Assembly (NCBI GenBank): GCA_964655775.1 | Contig: CAZZNQ010000084.1 | Coordinates: 1-18,331, forward strand | DNA: 18,331 nucleotides | Direction: 5' to 3' | Source: CAZZNQ01 sp964655775 | GTDB lineage: Bacteria; Planctomycetota; Brocadiia; SM23-32 | In this document: positions 7,301 to 16,400 of the stretch, piece after piece | Position numbering within the stretch: the first letter of the stretch is position 1 | Layout: each line of letters starts with the position of its first letter | The notes under the pieces: model-generated | Told to the model about the DNA's origin: nothing | Seen by the model: only the letters and a program-made list of their open reading frames with translations | Database searches by the model: none | Made by a program: the position numbers and the translations under genes

Positions 7301-10300
7301 GCGCCCGACCCCGACGGCCAGATCATGGCCATGCGGCGGGCCTACGAGGGCATGCCGTTCGGACCGGCGCGGGTGTCCTACGTGGAGGGCCACGGAACCG
7401 GGACCTGGAACGGCGATCGCGTGGAGCTCACGTCGCTGCACGCGATCTTCGAGACCGACGACATCCCGCCTCGCTCGGTGGCGCTCGGTTCGGTCAAGTC
7501 GATGATCGGCCACCTGAAGACGGCCGCCGGGACGGCGGGTGTCATCAAGGCCGCGTTAGCGCTGCACAACCGAAAACGCCTTCCCACGGCCGTTTCCGGC
7601 GAGCCTCGGAAGGGCTTCGACTGGGAGCATTCGCCGTTCTACCTGATCGACAAGCCCGAGGACTGGCCAGACGAGGGGCACCCCAGGATGGCGGCGGTCA
7701 ATTCCTTCGGTTTCGGAGGCGTGAACTTCCACACCGTGCTGGAGGAGGCGCCGGCCGGGGACGACGGTTCCGTCGGCAGCGGGAGTGAGGGGTGCCTCCT
7801 GGTGCTGCGTGCGGAGGACCGCGAGGCGCTGAAGGACCTGTGCCGGGAGGTCCGCGCGCGGTTGTCCCACGGCCGGACCCCCGTGCACGAGATGGCGCGC
7901 GATCTGTGGAACAGGCGTTCGCCGGACGGGCCGACGCTGGCCGTCGTCGCGCCGGACAGGGCCGGTCTGGTCGGGCGTCTCGAGAAGGCACAGGACGCTG
8001 TCGGCGATCCGGACCGCTCGTATTACACCTCCGCCCAGGGCATCTACTTTGGCGTCGAGCGGGTTGCTGCGGGCGATTCGGTTGCTTTCGTCTACCCCGG
8101 GCAGGGAAGCCAGTATCTGAACATGGGCGGCGACCTGCGCACGGCCTACCCCTTCCTGGAAGGCATCTTCCGCGACGTGGACAAGTCGGTTCGGCGCTGG
8201 TCGGGCAAGTCGATCTTGCCGCTGCTCTTTGCACCCGACGATGCCGACGAGGAGCAGCTCGACGAGCTTCGCGCGAAGCTGGTGCAGACAGACCACAACC
8301 ACCCGGCCCTGATGGCGATGTGGGTGGCCCTGACGACGTTCCTCCGGCGGGCGGGCATACGGCCCGCGGCGGCCGCCGGACACAGCGTCGGGGAATACGG
8401 CGCACTGTACGCGGGCGGTGCGTTCGGCCTGGACACGGCGGTGTCCGTGACGACGCTGCGCGGCGCCAAGGTGCACGATCACGCCTACCGCGCCGGGGCG
8501 ATGGCGGCCGTCGGAGCGCACGCCGAACGCGTCGAGGAGGTTATCGCCGAAGCCGAAGGGCTGTTGACCGTGGCGAACAAGAACTGTCCCGCGCAGACGG
8601 TTGTCTCCGGCGACATCGAGGCGATAGAGGAGGCCCTGGAACGGTTCAGGGCGATGGGCGTTCACTGCTCCCGCATCCCGGTCTCCAGTGCGTTCCACAG
8701 CCCGCTCATGCAGTCCTGCGTCGAGCCGTTCCGGCTGGCGATGGAGATGGTGCCGGTGCGCGAGCCGTCCATACCGGTCCAATGTAACGTGACCGGCAAG
8801 GCGTACGCGGCGGGGGAGGGCTTCGAGGCGCGTGTGAGGGATGCGCTGGCCCAGCACCTGGTCAAGCCCGTAGAGTTCGTGTCGAACGTCGAGTCGATGT
8901 ACGAGGCTGGCGCGCGCCTGTTCATCGAGGTGGGCCCGGGGTCGACGCTCTGTTCGTTCATCGACAACGTTCTGGGCGACCGGCCGCACTGGACCTTCCC
9001 GACGAATGTCTCCCGCGTCTCCCCGAGCCGGCAGTTGCTGCACGTGCTTGCCTTCTGTGCCGCACGCGGGCTGGATGTTGACCTCGATTCCGTGATAGCG
9101 GGCGGCAGCCAGCCGTTGCGCCGCAGTCGAAGCGCCCTGCACCACCCGGTTGCCGGAGAGCCCGCCGCGACGGTGAGCGCAACTGCGCCCGATCTCGTTT
9201 CGGAGGCTCTGGAGGGTGCCGAGGCCGGCGACGTCGCCCGTTACCTTGCCGAGCGCAGCGGGTTCCTCGCCGACCTCGTGCGGGTCGACTTCGAGCATTT
9301 CGCGGGAACGACCTCCGCCCCGGCCCGGCAGGACGAGGGATCGGGGGACGACGACAGCGTCGCCGGGACCGTCGTCTCCGTCGTCGCACGGCGGACCGGC
9401 TACCCGGAGGACGTCATCGACATCGACCTGGACGTCGAGGCCGAACTCGGGCTGGACTCCATCAAACAGACCGAGATCGTCCGCGAGCTGGAGGAGACTC
9501 TGGACGTGCGCCTTGAGGCCCCGGCGGAAAGCGGTGCGCAGCGCGTGACGACGCTGCGGGACCTGATCCGGCGCTTCCGCAACCTGCTCGGAGAGCGGAC
9601 GGCAGGCGAACCCGCAGGGCAGGCGGCGGCCGCTGAGGCGGCGGCCGAGTCCGAAGACTGGAACCTGGACTGCCATCGCTACGTTTGCGCGTTGCGCGAA
9701 CGCCCCCTGCCGGCCGACGTGGATCTGCAGAATCTCAAGGGCAGGCGCGTGGTCCTGCTCGGCCCGCCGGACGGAGTCCGTGAGTCAATGCTTGGTCATC
9801 TGGCCGAGGCGGGAGCGGCTGCCACCGTCCTGGAACTCGATTCGGCCGACGCAATGTTGCCGGACGACGTGGAGATGCTGGTCGACTTCTCCTCGCTCGG
9901 CGAGACCTTGCTGCCTGGAGAGAACGAGGTCGACGAGTGGTGGCGGGACACTTCCGAGCGCGCGGCCGCGATGCTGCGCGTGGTCAAGGAGTTCGTCCGC
10001 GTCGCGCGCAATGCGGAAGCCGCGAAGCCGACGTGGGTGGAAGTGACCTCGCTGGGCGGGGATTTGGGCGCCGAAAGCCCACATGAGTCTTCCGCCGGGG
10101 CCGGAGTCGGCCTGGCGCTCAGCCGGTGCTTGTTCGCCGACCACCCGGACCTGGTGGACGTGCTCTATCTGGACTTCGCACCGGGCCGCGATCACCGTGA
10201 CGTGGCGCAGACCGTCGTGCGGGAGCTGGCTGCCGAGAGAGTTCATAACGAGATAGGATTCCGCGACGGGAAACGATACGAGATACGCTGGCAGGTCGAG

Positions 10301-12877
10301 GACAGGCTGCTGGCTGATGACGAAGCGCTGCCGGCAGGCGACAGCGTCGTGCTCGCCGTGGGCGGGGCCAGGGGGATCACGGCCAGCGTCTGCCGCGAGC
10401 TTGCCGCTCGTCGCGGCTGTCGCTTCATCGTGGTGGGGCGGAGCGAGGTGCCGGCGATAGGTGAAGGCGAGAATCGCTCGCCCGTGACGTTCGAGGATGC
10501 GCGCGACGCGATCCTGGAGGAGGCGGCCGCGCTCGGCGAGAAGGTGGTGCCCAGGGAAGTCGAACGAGAGGCGTGGCGGCGCGTGTGGGCGCACGAACGC
10601 CGGACGAACATGGAGGCGCTCTCCGACTTTGGCGAAAGCGCCGAATACCGGCAATGCGACGTTACCGAAATCGATGCCGTGCGGGATCTGGTGCGTTCCG
10701 TCATGGAGGACTACGGCCGGATCGACGTCGTCGTCTCGGGCGTCGGCGCGCTGGTAGAACAGACAATCGAGGAGTTCGACGACGCACACCTGGTAGCCGG
10801 ATTCCGGCCCAAAGCGCTGGGAACGGCGAACCTGCTTGCCGCGCTGGCCGATGCCTCCCCGCGGGTCTTTGTCAACGTGACGAGCGTTGTCGGCCGGTGG
10901 GGCCACATGGGCCTTGCCGCCTACGCAGTCGGGCACGTTACCTCCACACTTATGGTTGCCGGCATGCGCGCGAAGCGCCCCGGCCGCTGGCTGAACCTGT
11001 TCTACGGGCCGTGGCTGGAGGTCGGCATGACGCGCCTGGGCAGCACCATGGAGCGCGTGCACGACTCCGGAGGCGCGTTCGTGAGCCGCGAGGACGGCAA
11101 CGAATACTTCCTGTGGGAGCTGGCTTCGGAGGGTCCGCAGACAACCGCATTCCGGGGTAGGGAGCCGTTCGGAGTTCTGGCCGCTGTCGCCGCTTCCGAC
11201 CGAGAACGCCATCCGCTGCTGGATTCGGTGACCCACCCGGAACCGGGGCTTGCGGAGGGACGGGTCGTCTTCGATCCTGCAACGAACCGACTGGTGAGCG
11301 GGCACAAGGTGGGGCTGGAGCCGATCCTGCCCGGCACGGTTGCGATGGAGATGATGGCCCAGACCGCCGCCACACTGCTGGACTCGGACCTGGAACTCAC
11401 CGACATCGAGGAGCTGGAGCTCCAAAGGGCCGTCCGTTTCCCTCGGGGAGAGGCCCGGGAGCTGCGCACGCGGGCGCGATCCGTCGCGCGCGCGGGAGAG
11501 GGCGTTTGGTTCTCCGCCGAGCTCTACAGCCTGTTCGCGCCGCCGCACGGCGGAGAGCCGCAGGAGACACAGCATGCGGTCTGCCGGCTGCGGATGGGCG
11601 AACGGGCAGCCGCGCCGCGGCCGTCGCTGGTGGTCGCCAAATCGGGCCTGGGTGACTGCAGCGTGGAGCTGGACGAGTTCTGGAACACGGCGATCGCGCT
11701 CGGGCGCGAGGGCGTGTTCCGCAACATTCGCAGCCTCTCCTCGCTGACCACGGAGACCGTCTCCGGCGAGGTCCTCGCCCAGACGGTCGCCGAGATGGGC
11801 GCCTTCAGCCTGACGGGCAACCCTGTGCGCCTGGACGGCGTGTTCTATATCGCTTCGCTGCCCGACATCCTCCTTACGCGCAACGCGTCGCACTACCTGC
11901 ACAGCGTCAGGCGCCTGCGGTTCTTCCGGAGCGACGACCCGACGGAGGGGCGTTTCTGCCTGGCCGAGAGCGTGCCGGAGACGGACAGGAGCTTCGTGAA
12001 CGAGATCGAAGGCATCGGCACAATGGGCCGCGTGCTGGAGAAGATCGAGGGCGCCGTGAGCGTCCGGGCCGACAAGATCGACGGCGACCATCTGGATCTG
12101 CCCGTGATCGACGACCTGCGCTGGAACCCCCAGCGTCGGACGGTGGCCCGACTGATCGGCCTGGACGGCCCGCTGTCGCTGGCCGAGATCCGCGTTTCTG
12201 TAGTGGCCGAAGCGTTGCTGGGAGGCGACTCCGAGGCCCTGGCTGATTGGCTGAACGACAGTGAGATGGCGGCCCTGGAAGAACTGCGGCACGAGCGCCG
12301 TCGCTCGCACTGGCTCGCGGGCCGGGTGGCGGCGAAGGAGGCTGTGCGTTCGCTGCTCGGCGACGACGCCCCGCCGGTCAGCCGAATCGTGATAGAGAGC
12401 GGACCCACGGGCGCCCCGGTGGTGCGGCTCGTGGAACGGGAAACGCCGGAGGGCCTGTCCGTGAGCCTGGCACACAGTGAGGACAGCGCCTGCGCGGCGG
12501 CTACCCTTGTGGGTCCCGTCGGGATCGACATCGAGCTGGCCACCCTTGACATCGGGAAGATCGCCGACCGATTCACGACGCACGGCGAGGCCGAACGGAT
12601 GCAGGCGGCGACCGGGGAGATGCGCATGCCGGTGCTGATGAGCCTGTGGGTGATGAAGGAGGCGGGCCTGAAAGCGCTCGGGGCGGAGCGGTACGCGATG
12701 ACCGACCTTCTCCTGGAGTCAATGCGCGAGGACGGCCGCTTCGTCGTGGCCGATTTCTCGACGCAGGACGGCGAGTCCCTCACCGCCGCCGCACTTCACA
12801 GCCACAATTACTTCTACTCCGTCGCGACGACGCGGAGCGACGACGACTCGGACAAGAGCGCGGGAAACGCGGGATGA
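4331..12877 (+). CDS. Multidomain PUFA/enediyne-type polyketide (secondary lipid) synthase: NPD-NPD-KS-AT-ACP-KR-DH-PPTase
   Basis: Iterative type I synthase of 2848 aa predicted to build a polyketide or fatty-acid-like chain in the cytosol. Domains in order: (1) NPD-like half-barrel, residues 1-215, with a degenerate flavin motif GSGFEAAG (138-145); (2) full NPD/PfaD-type FMN barrel, about 340-600, with VVQGPM (343-348), EGGEAGGH (466-473) and AGGI (504-507), a candidate enoyl reductase; (3) ketosynthase, 680-1140, with Cys887 (GACASS), His1021 (EGHGTGT) and His1061 (IGHLK); (4) acyltransferase, 1250-1560, with Ser1352 (GHSVGE) and His1456; (5) one ACP, about 1673-1755, with Ser1710 in LGLDSIK; (6) structural half plus ketoreductase, about 1785-2270, with GGARGIT at 2011, Lys2161, Ser2185 and Tyr2198; (7) double-hotdog dehydratase, 2290-2640, with His2325 and Asp2502; (8) phosphopantetheinyl transferase, 2645-2830, with GIDIE (2731-2735) and WVMKEA (2773-2778). 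All key residues except those of the first barrel are present. There is no thioesterase, chain-length factor or methyltransferase. The KS-to-PPTase order equals that of enediyne PKSs, while LGLDSIK and the long KR insert resemble PUFA synthases. The product is unknown. Confidence 0.9.
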   Translation: MAHVSHGMDSVLSVWVALPPGTADVSLLKACLDLAEPFLDLRYGDAADRLRLVARAEEADLLPATVCVDLDDAETLGGITDGLPPGSRVVLCPAVHEFRPGRETVTQLKAAGLVVGWESGSIADARRGLEAGADFLMGSGFEAAGFVSAKSSLVLAQELARAYALPFIMRGGLGPMGAAAVKALGAAGCVLESQVLLAEESPVPPGLRAILNSSSPTDTAMVGESLGAPYRALTTGGRAAYRELVAAENDLLLSDLPDSQRLSRFRELIRKHARVGFGPEAKLPPVGQGIAFAREFAARGLGVRAIVREYQSTAVACLSRVKRRFPFVAGSSLAERHGVELPVVQGPMAVVSSRPAFARAVSDAGGVPFLSTVGLSPDESRKALADAKESLEDRPFGVGLLGFAGAQTLGLDDLAEAGARFAVVAGGSAEDARKLGSIGVTAYLHAPSGSHVADFLDARVPGIVLEGGEAGGHVGALGSLVLWEIGAREVLQRDDVGDLGVLFAGGIADARGALAAAVFAAALEERGVATGLQLGTAYLVTEEAARTGAVSDLYRQTALLCLETVVTGRSVNLPARWARTPSALAILQAEAVADGEGADLRERKEAVERRALDHLSAAVAGSGLADDAEEAEAAAMCGQAIALLSEGTTIAELHRSVTSDAQVLAGELRTRARAEIPGDAVAIVGMGCLFPGAENLEGYWQALLECRPAFRDVPNDRWDPDIFYDSTHQARDKSASKLGAFVDGFQKDPVRFRIPPVSAPAIDRLQFMALEVAAQTLQDAGYLERDFPREKTGVILGNSMGGELAVQYGMRIHTAEYVRAVRSSPEFQALPEEQQRAITEHAEAVVAEGKPDFTEDSCPGTLGSIIAGRICNHFDLGGVSYTLDGACASSLAAIHTAILGLQSGQYDMALAGGADARMDPSTYVMFSNLGVLSDRGCFPFEEQADGFVMGEGCGMVLLKRLADARRDGDRIYAVIRCTGSSSDGAVKGITAPDPDGQIMAMRRAYEGMPFGPARVSYVEGHGTGTWNGDRVELTSLHAIFETDDIPPRSVALGSVKSMIGHLKTAAGTAGVIKAALALHNRKRLPTAVSGEPRKGFDWEHSPFYLIDKPEDWPDEGHPRMAAVNSFGFGGVNFHTVLEEAPAGDDGSVGSGSEGCLLVLRAEDREALKDLCREVRARLSHGRTPVHEMARDLWNRRSPDGPTLAVVAPDRAGLVGRLEKAQDAVGDPDRSYYTSAQGIYFGVERVAAGDSVAFVYPGQGSQYLNMGGDLRTAYPFLEGIFRDVDKSVRRWSGKSILPLLFAPDDADEEQLDELRAKLVQTDHNHPALMAMWVALTTFLRRAGIRPAAAAGHSVGEYGALYAGGAFGLDTAVSVTTLRGAKVHDHAYRAGAMAAVGAHAERVEEVIAEAEGLLTVANKNCPAQTVVSGDIEAIEEALERFRAMGVHCSRIPVSSAFHSPLMQSCVEPFRLAMEMVPVREPSIPVQCNVTGKAYAAGEGFEARVRDALAQHLVKPVEFVSNVESMYEAGARLFIEVGPGSTLCSFIDNVLGDRPHWTFPTNVSRVSPSRQLLHVLAFCAARGLDVDLDSVIAGGSQPLRRSRSALHHPVAGEPAATVSATAPDLVSEALEGAEAGDVARYLAERSGFLADLVRVDFEHFAGTTSAPARQDEGSGDDDSVAGTVVSVVARRTGYPEDVIDIDLDVEAELGLDSIKQTEIVRELEETLDVRLEAPAESGAQRVTTLRDLIRRFRNLLGERTAGEPAGQAAAAEAAAESEDWNLDCHRYVCALRERPLPADVDLQNLKGRRVVLLGPPDGVRESMLGHLAEAGAAATVLELDSADAMLPDDVEMLVDFSSLGETLLPGENEVDEWWRDTSERAAAMLRVVKEFVRVARNAEAAKPTWVEVTSLGGDLGAESPHESSAGAGVGLALSRCLFADHPDLVDVLYLDFAPGRDHRDVAQTVVRELAAERVHNEIGFRDGKRYEIRWQVEDRLLADDEALPAGDSVVLAVGGARGITASVCRELAARRGCRFIVVGRSEVPAIGEGENRSPVTFEDARDAILEEAAALGEKVVPREVEREAWRRVWAHERRTNMEALSDFGESAEYRQCDVTEIDAVRDLVRSVMEDYGRIDVVVSGVGALVEQTIEEFDDAHLVAGFRPKALGTANLLAALADASPRVFVNVTSVVGRWGHMGLAAYAVGHVTSTLMVAGMRAKRPGRWLNLFYGPWLEVGMTRLGSTMERVHDSGGAFVSREDGNEYFLWELASEGPQTTAFRGREPFGVLAAVAASDRERHPLLDSVTHPEPGLAEGRVVFDPATNRLVSGHKVGLEPILPGTVAMEMMAQTAATLLDSDLELTDIEELELQRAVRFPRGEARELRTRARSVARAGEGVWFSAELYSLFAPPHGGEPQETQHAVCRLRMGERAAAPRPSLVVAKSGLGDCSVELDEFWNTAIALGREGVFRNIRSLSSLTTETVSGEVLAQTVAEMGAFSLTGNPVRLDGVFYIASLPDILLTRNASHYLHSVRRLRFFRSDDPTEGRFCLAESVPETDRSFVNEIEGIGTMGRVLEKIEGAVSVRADKIDGDHLDLPVIDDLRWNPQRRTVARLIGLDGPLSLAEIRVSVVAEALLGGDSEALADWLNDSEMAALEELRHERRRSHWLAGRVAAKEAVRSLLGDDAPPVSRIVIESGPTGAPVVRLVERETPEGLSVSLAHSEDSACAAATLVGPVGIDIELATLDIGKIADRFTTHGEAERMQAATGEMRMPVLMSLWVMKEAGLKALGAERYAMTDLLLESMREDGRFVVADFSTQDGESLTAAALHSHNYFYSVATTRSDDDSDKSAGNAG

Positions 12878-13128
12878 CGAAGGAAATCACGCTGGATCAG
12901 TTGGCGGAAGTGGTGGGGGAGGTTGTGGACCTCTCCGGCGTGCAGGTGCGCGAGGATGCCGTTCTGGGTGATGATATTCCAGTCGATTCCCGTGAGATGC
13001 TGCGCGTGGTCTCGCGCGTCGAGAGCACGTTCGGCGCGAAGTTCACCCCCCGCGACCTGCTGCGAGCGAAGACCCTCGGCGACCTTCTGGAGATAACGCG
13101 CCAGAGGGCCGCGACCCATTCAGGTTGA
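12874..13128 (+). CDS. Free-standing acyl carrier protein
   Basis: Small acidic helical protein of 84 aa. Its ATG overlaps the synthase stop as ATGA (12874-12877), so the two are probably translationally coupled. The carrier-protein pattern is visible: LGDDIPVDSREML with Ser39 as the likely 4'-phosphopantetheine site, followed by an acidic-hydrophobic helix II (VVSRVE) and a closing helix (KTLGDLLEI). The Ser is followed by Arg rather than the usual Leu/Met, and the motif lacks the LGxDS form found in the synthase's own ACP, so it may be a dedicated or unusual carrier. It could prime the synthase, accept the finished chain, or present it to an acyltransferase, with the fused PPTase as its likely activator. 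A non-functional carrier cannot be excluded. Confidence 0.75.
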   Translation: MTKEITLDQLAEVVGEVVDLSGVQVREDAVLGDDIPVDSREMLRVVSRVESTFGAKFTPRDLLRAKTLGDLLEITRQRAATHSG

Positions 13129-13157
13129 CCGTTTCGCGCGCGGAGTAGCGTGCTCTT

Positions 13158-13185
13158 CCCCAAACACCGTGCAGGTGAACCGGGG
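13158..13185. terminator. Imperfect stem-loop in the convergent ACP/tRNA gap
   Basis: CACC-GTGCA-GGTG forms a 4-bp inner stem, flanked by CCCC and GGGG that can pair across an asymmetric internal loop. It sits between the ACP stop and the convergent tRNA-Gly 3' end, where a two-way terminator would be expected. There is no clear T-run on either strand. Confidence 0.25.
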
Positions 13186-13204
13186 GCGTGAGAGTACAAA
13201 GAAA

Positions 13205-13279
13205 TGGAGCGGGTGAAGGGACTCGAACCCTCAACAACCAGCATGGCAAGCTGGTGCTCTTCCGTTGAGCTACACCCGC
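13205..13279 (-). tRNA. tRNA-Gly (anticodon GCC)
   Basis: The minus strand folds into a complete 75-nt cloverleaf. The acceptor is GCGGGTG/CACCCGC with discriminator U and an encoded CCA (13205-13207). The D-stem is GCTC/GAGC, the anticodon stem CCAGC/GCTGG with loop TTGCCAT, and the T-arm GAGGG-TTCGAGT-CCCTT. The anticodon GCC occupies 13245-13247 and decodes GGC/GGU glycine codons. It lies 23 nt downstream of tRNA-Leu and is probably cotranscribed with it. Confidence 0.96.
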
Positions 13280-13302
13280 CCGACTATTCGCGCCTGGGGA
13301 AT

Positions 13303-13390
13303 TGGTGCGAAGGGGGGGATTCGAACCCCCAATCCGCCGAAGCGGTCTAGATCCTAAGTCTAGCGCGTCTGCCAATTCCGCCACCTTCGC
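13303..13390 (-). tRNA. tRNA-Leu (anticodon UAG)
   Basis: The minus strand gives an 88-nt class II tRNA. The acceptor is GCGAAGG/CCTTCGC with discriminator A and an encoded CCA (13303-13305). The anticodon stem is CTAGA/TCTAG around loop CTTAGGA, with anticodon TAG at 13354-13356. A long variable arm (CCGCTTCGGCGG region) and a GGGGG-TTCGAAT-CCCCC T-arm follow. The long variable arm and A73 fit leucine. It is the first gene of a two-tRNA unit. Confidence 0.96.
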
Positions 13391-13400
13391 GCTTATCAAA

Positions 13401-13429
13401 ATGTTACCGTAATCCCGCGATCGCCGCAA
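13401..13429 (-). promoter_or_regulatory. Promoter of the tRNA-Leu/tRNA-Gly unit
   Basis: On the minus strand TTGCGG (13424-13429) and TAACAT (13401-13406) are separated by exactly 17 nt. The -10 ends 10 nt before the mature tRNA-Leu 5' end. Spacing and placement fit a strong stable-RNA promoter. Confidence 0.6.
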
Positions 13430-13473
13430 GCGAAAAGCCCGCCCTGAGTCGATCCCTTACGTCGTTGCCACGG

Positions 13474-16400
13474 TCAGTCTGCGTCTTGGGAGTCCACCGC
13501 CGGCGCGCTCGCATCGGGCATGCCCCAGGTCCGAATCGTCGAGTCCGCGCCACAGGTCAGCAGCAGCCGCTGGTCGGGTGTGAACACTGCGCCGAAGACC
13601 GGCCCCGTATGCCCCTCCAGCGCGCAGATCTGGCGTCCCGATCCAACCTCCCACACCCTCACCGTCTTGGTCGACCCGGCGGAGACCAGAAGCCGCCCGT
13701 CGGGGCTGAACGCGAGCGCATTGGTCTGCCCCGGCGCGGGCACGAGCCGCCTGATGAGCTCGCCGGTCTCGGTGTTCCACAGGAGGACGGCGTCGCTGTA
13801 GGACGTGGCCAGGACGGAGCCGTCCGGCGAGAAAGCGAGTGTGTCCACCTCGTGCGCCGTGGGCAGGCTGTGGTGAAGCGATTTCCACTCCATGTCCCAC
13901 AGCATCAGTCTCTCATCCCGGCCGGCGGCCGCGAGCAGTCGCCCGTCGGGCGACAGGCGCGCGGGCCGGATGCCGGTCACCTCGCCTAGCTCCAATCGCT
14001 CGCCGTTATCGACGTTCCACAGGCCCAATTCCTCCACTCCCGCGGAGAGGAGCGCGCGACCGTCGGGCGTGAACTGGAGCGAGCGCACGTTATGCTGGTG
14101 GGCTCCGATGGTGAGCACCCGGGTATGGCTGGGGACGGACCATATCTCTATTGTGCCGTCGTCGCAGCCGGCAGCCAGCAGGGAGCCGTCGTCCGTCAGG
14201 TCGATCGGGCGGACGGGTTGCGAACACCGCAGCGGGCCGGCGAGGGGCTGGCCGGTCTTCGGATCGATCAGCAGTACGGACCCGTTGCGCACACCCGCGG
14301 CCAGCAGCGCGCCGTCCGACGAGACCGCCATCGAGCGCACGAACCGGAGGCCGGCCCCCTCGCCGTGAGGGGGGTTGACGGTTCGATGCCAGGAGATCGC
14401 GGTCGCCGTCGATGGCCTGATCACGCCGGCCACGGCGCCCTGCAGTTCCTCGGCGATGGTCCGCCACGCGCCGGCTTCGCCCGGTTGTGCGGATTCGGCC
14501 ATCTGCCGAGCGGAACGGATGATCTCCTCGGCCCGGTCCCAGTCGTACGCGTCCGACGCCCGTTGGAACGCCTGGCGATGCTTCTCGAGGAAGAAGTCGT
14601 CGCCCGCCTGCGAGACGGTCGCACGGAGCCTGACCGCCTCGTCGATGTATGGTTTGCCTTCGAGTCCCTGAGCGTAGTTGAGGTACGCCGATATGCGTGC
14701 GAGCATATTCTCCCTGCGCCACGACCGCTCGACCTGGTCCTTTACGTTCTGCCAGCACAACTCGTTGAACTGCGCAAGCGGCCGTGCCAGTCTGCCGGCC
14801 AGGTGGGCGTAGTCCGCCGTCTCGGGCATCAGATCGGCCAGACCGGCAAGCTCCCTCGCCCGGGCGAGGGCCCGTGCGTAGTGCTGCTCATCGAGCATGT
14901 CCTGGAACTCCGACAGGCCGCGCGCCGTGCGTTCCGCGGCCCGGCGAAGCACGAGTGCGGGGAGCCTCTCGACGCCCGGCTCATCCGGGTACAGTTTCCG
15001 GGCGTTTGCTGCAAGCAAGGCGGCGTTCTTCCACATGTCCTGCCGGAGCCATACGCCGACCGCCTCCTCGGAAGTGTCGCTTCCGGCCCGCAGCCTGTCC
15101 ACTTCCTCGCGCAGGGCAGCCGTCTCCGATCTCGCGCTCTGGCGTTCGAGTATCAGGTCTTTGATGCGCTGGAGGAAGACCAGGGACATGATCCCGATGG
15201 CAGCGATTGCCACGACGATCGGCGTAAGCACCCGGCGGTTCCGGCGGGCCCATTTACCCAGGCGGTAGGTGAGAGTGGCGGGGCGGGCGCTGATGGGGCG
15301 GTCTTCGAGGAACGCCTCCAGATCGCTCGCCAGCTCCTGGGCGCTTTGGTAGCGGCGCTGCTTGTCCTTTTCGATGCACTTGAGCATGATCACTTCGAGG
15401 TCGCGCGGGATGCTCGGGTGCAGCGCCCGCGGCCTGACCGGTTCCCAGTCCCGAAGCACTTCCAGCGCCTTCAGCCCGTGCTTCTGGTCTATCGGATAGG
15501 GCGGCATGCCCATGATGAGTTCGTAGAGGATGATGCCCAGGGCGTAGACGTCGGTGCGGCGATCGATGTCGTGCGCGCCTCCGAACGCCTGCTCCGGGCT
15601 GGCGTAGCGCGGCGTGCCGACGAAATCCCCGCTCGCCGTCAGAGTGCCGAAGTCCTCGACATCCTGAATCGACGTGCGGGACAGACCGAAATCCAGAAGA
15701 CGCGGCCGACCCGTCTCGTCGACCAGAACGTTGCCGGGCTTCAGGTCGCGGTGGATGACGCCGTGCTCGTGGGCGTAGTGGACCGCATCCGCCACGCGCA
15801 CCATCAGCCGGCAGATCTCCTCGCGGCTGAGCTGCCCGGCGTTGACGTAGCTGCGGAGGTCCTGGCCTTCTATGTACTCCATGGTGAAGTACGGCTGCCC
15901 GCCGGCCTCGCCATATTCGTAGACGGGCACGATGCCGGGGTGACCGAGCACCGCCACGGCCTGCGCCTCGCGTTCGAACCGACGCCGGTGCCTGTCCGAG
16001 GCGAACGCGCCGCCCAACATCAGCTTCACCGCGACCGTCCGGACCGGCCTGAGCTGCTTGGCCTTGTAGACCGCCCCCATGCCGCCGCGTCCGATGAAGT
16101 CCAGGATCTCGTACTTGCCTTCGAAGTGCGTGCGCATCCAGCGCAGGGCCGCCTCGCCGGGGTCGCGGGAGCGGCCGTCACTGTCGGGCGGGCTCTCTTC
16201 GTCTACGGTTCGGGCGGAATGGACGGTGTCGGTCTCGGGGGCGGGCCCGGGGTGGGTGTTGAAGCTGTTGCCGCAGCGGGGACAGACCGCCCGGGGCAGT
16301 CCCGCCGGGACCAGTATCTCCTTGTGGCATTCGGGGCAGTTGCAGCGTTCCTTCGGCCCCGTCAGCGTCGGTTCGGCGCTGTTGGCCGGTTGCTGCTCCT

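Noticed and set aside
9600..9660. GCG/GCC-rich repeat-like stretch within the synthase
   Set aside because: It encodes an Ala/Glu-rich flexible linker between the ACP and the structural KR domain. This is ordinary low complexity rather than a DNA repeat element.
9785..12583. Very long open frame on the minus strand opposite the KR/DH/PPTase region (similar ones at 5468-7513 and 7556-9676)
   Set aside because: The plus strand here encodes an unbroken set of recognisable catalytic domains. The antisense translation shows no known motif and is rich in Arg, His and Gln, as expected for a shadow frame in GC-rich DNA.
13205..13390. tRNA pair as an integration site with a flanking direct repeat
   Set aside because: No second copy of either tRNA 3' end was seen elsewhere in the window, and there is no integrase gene. 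The idea remains only as context in the island finding.
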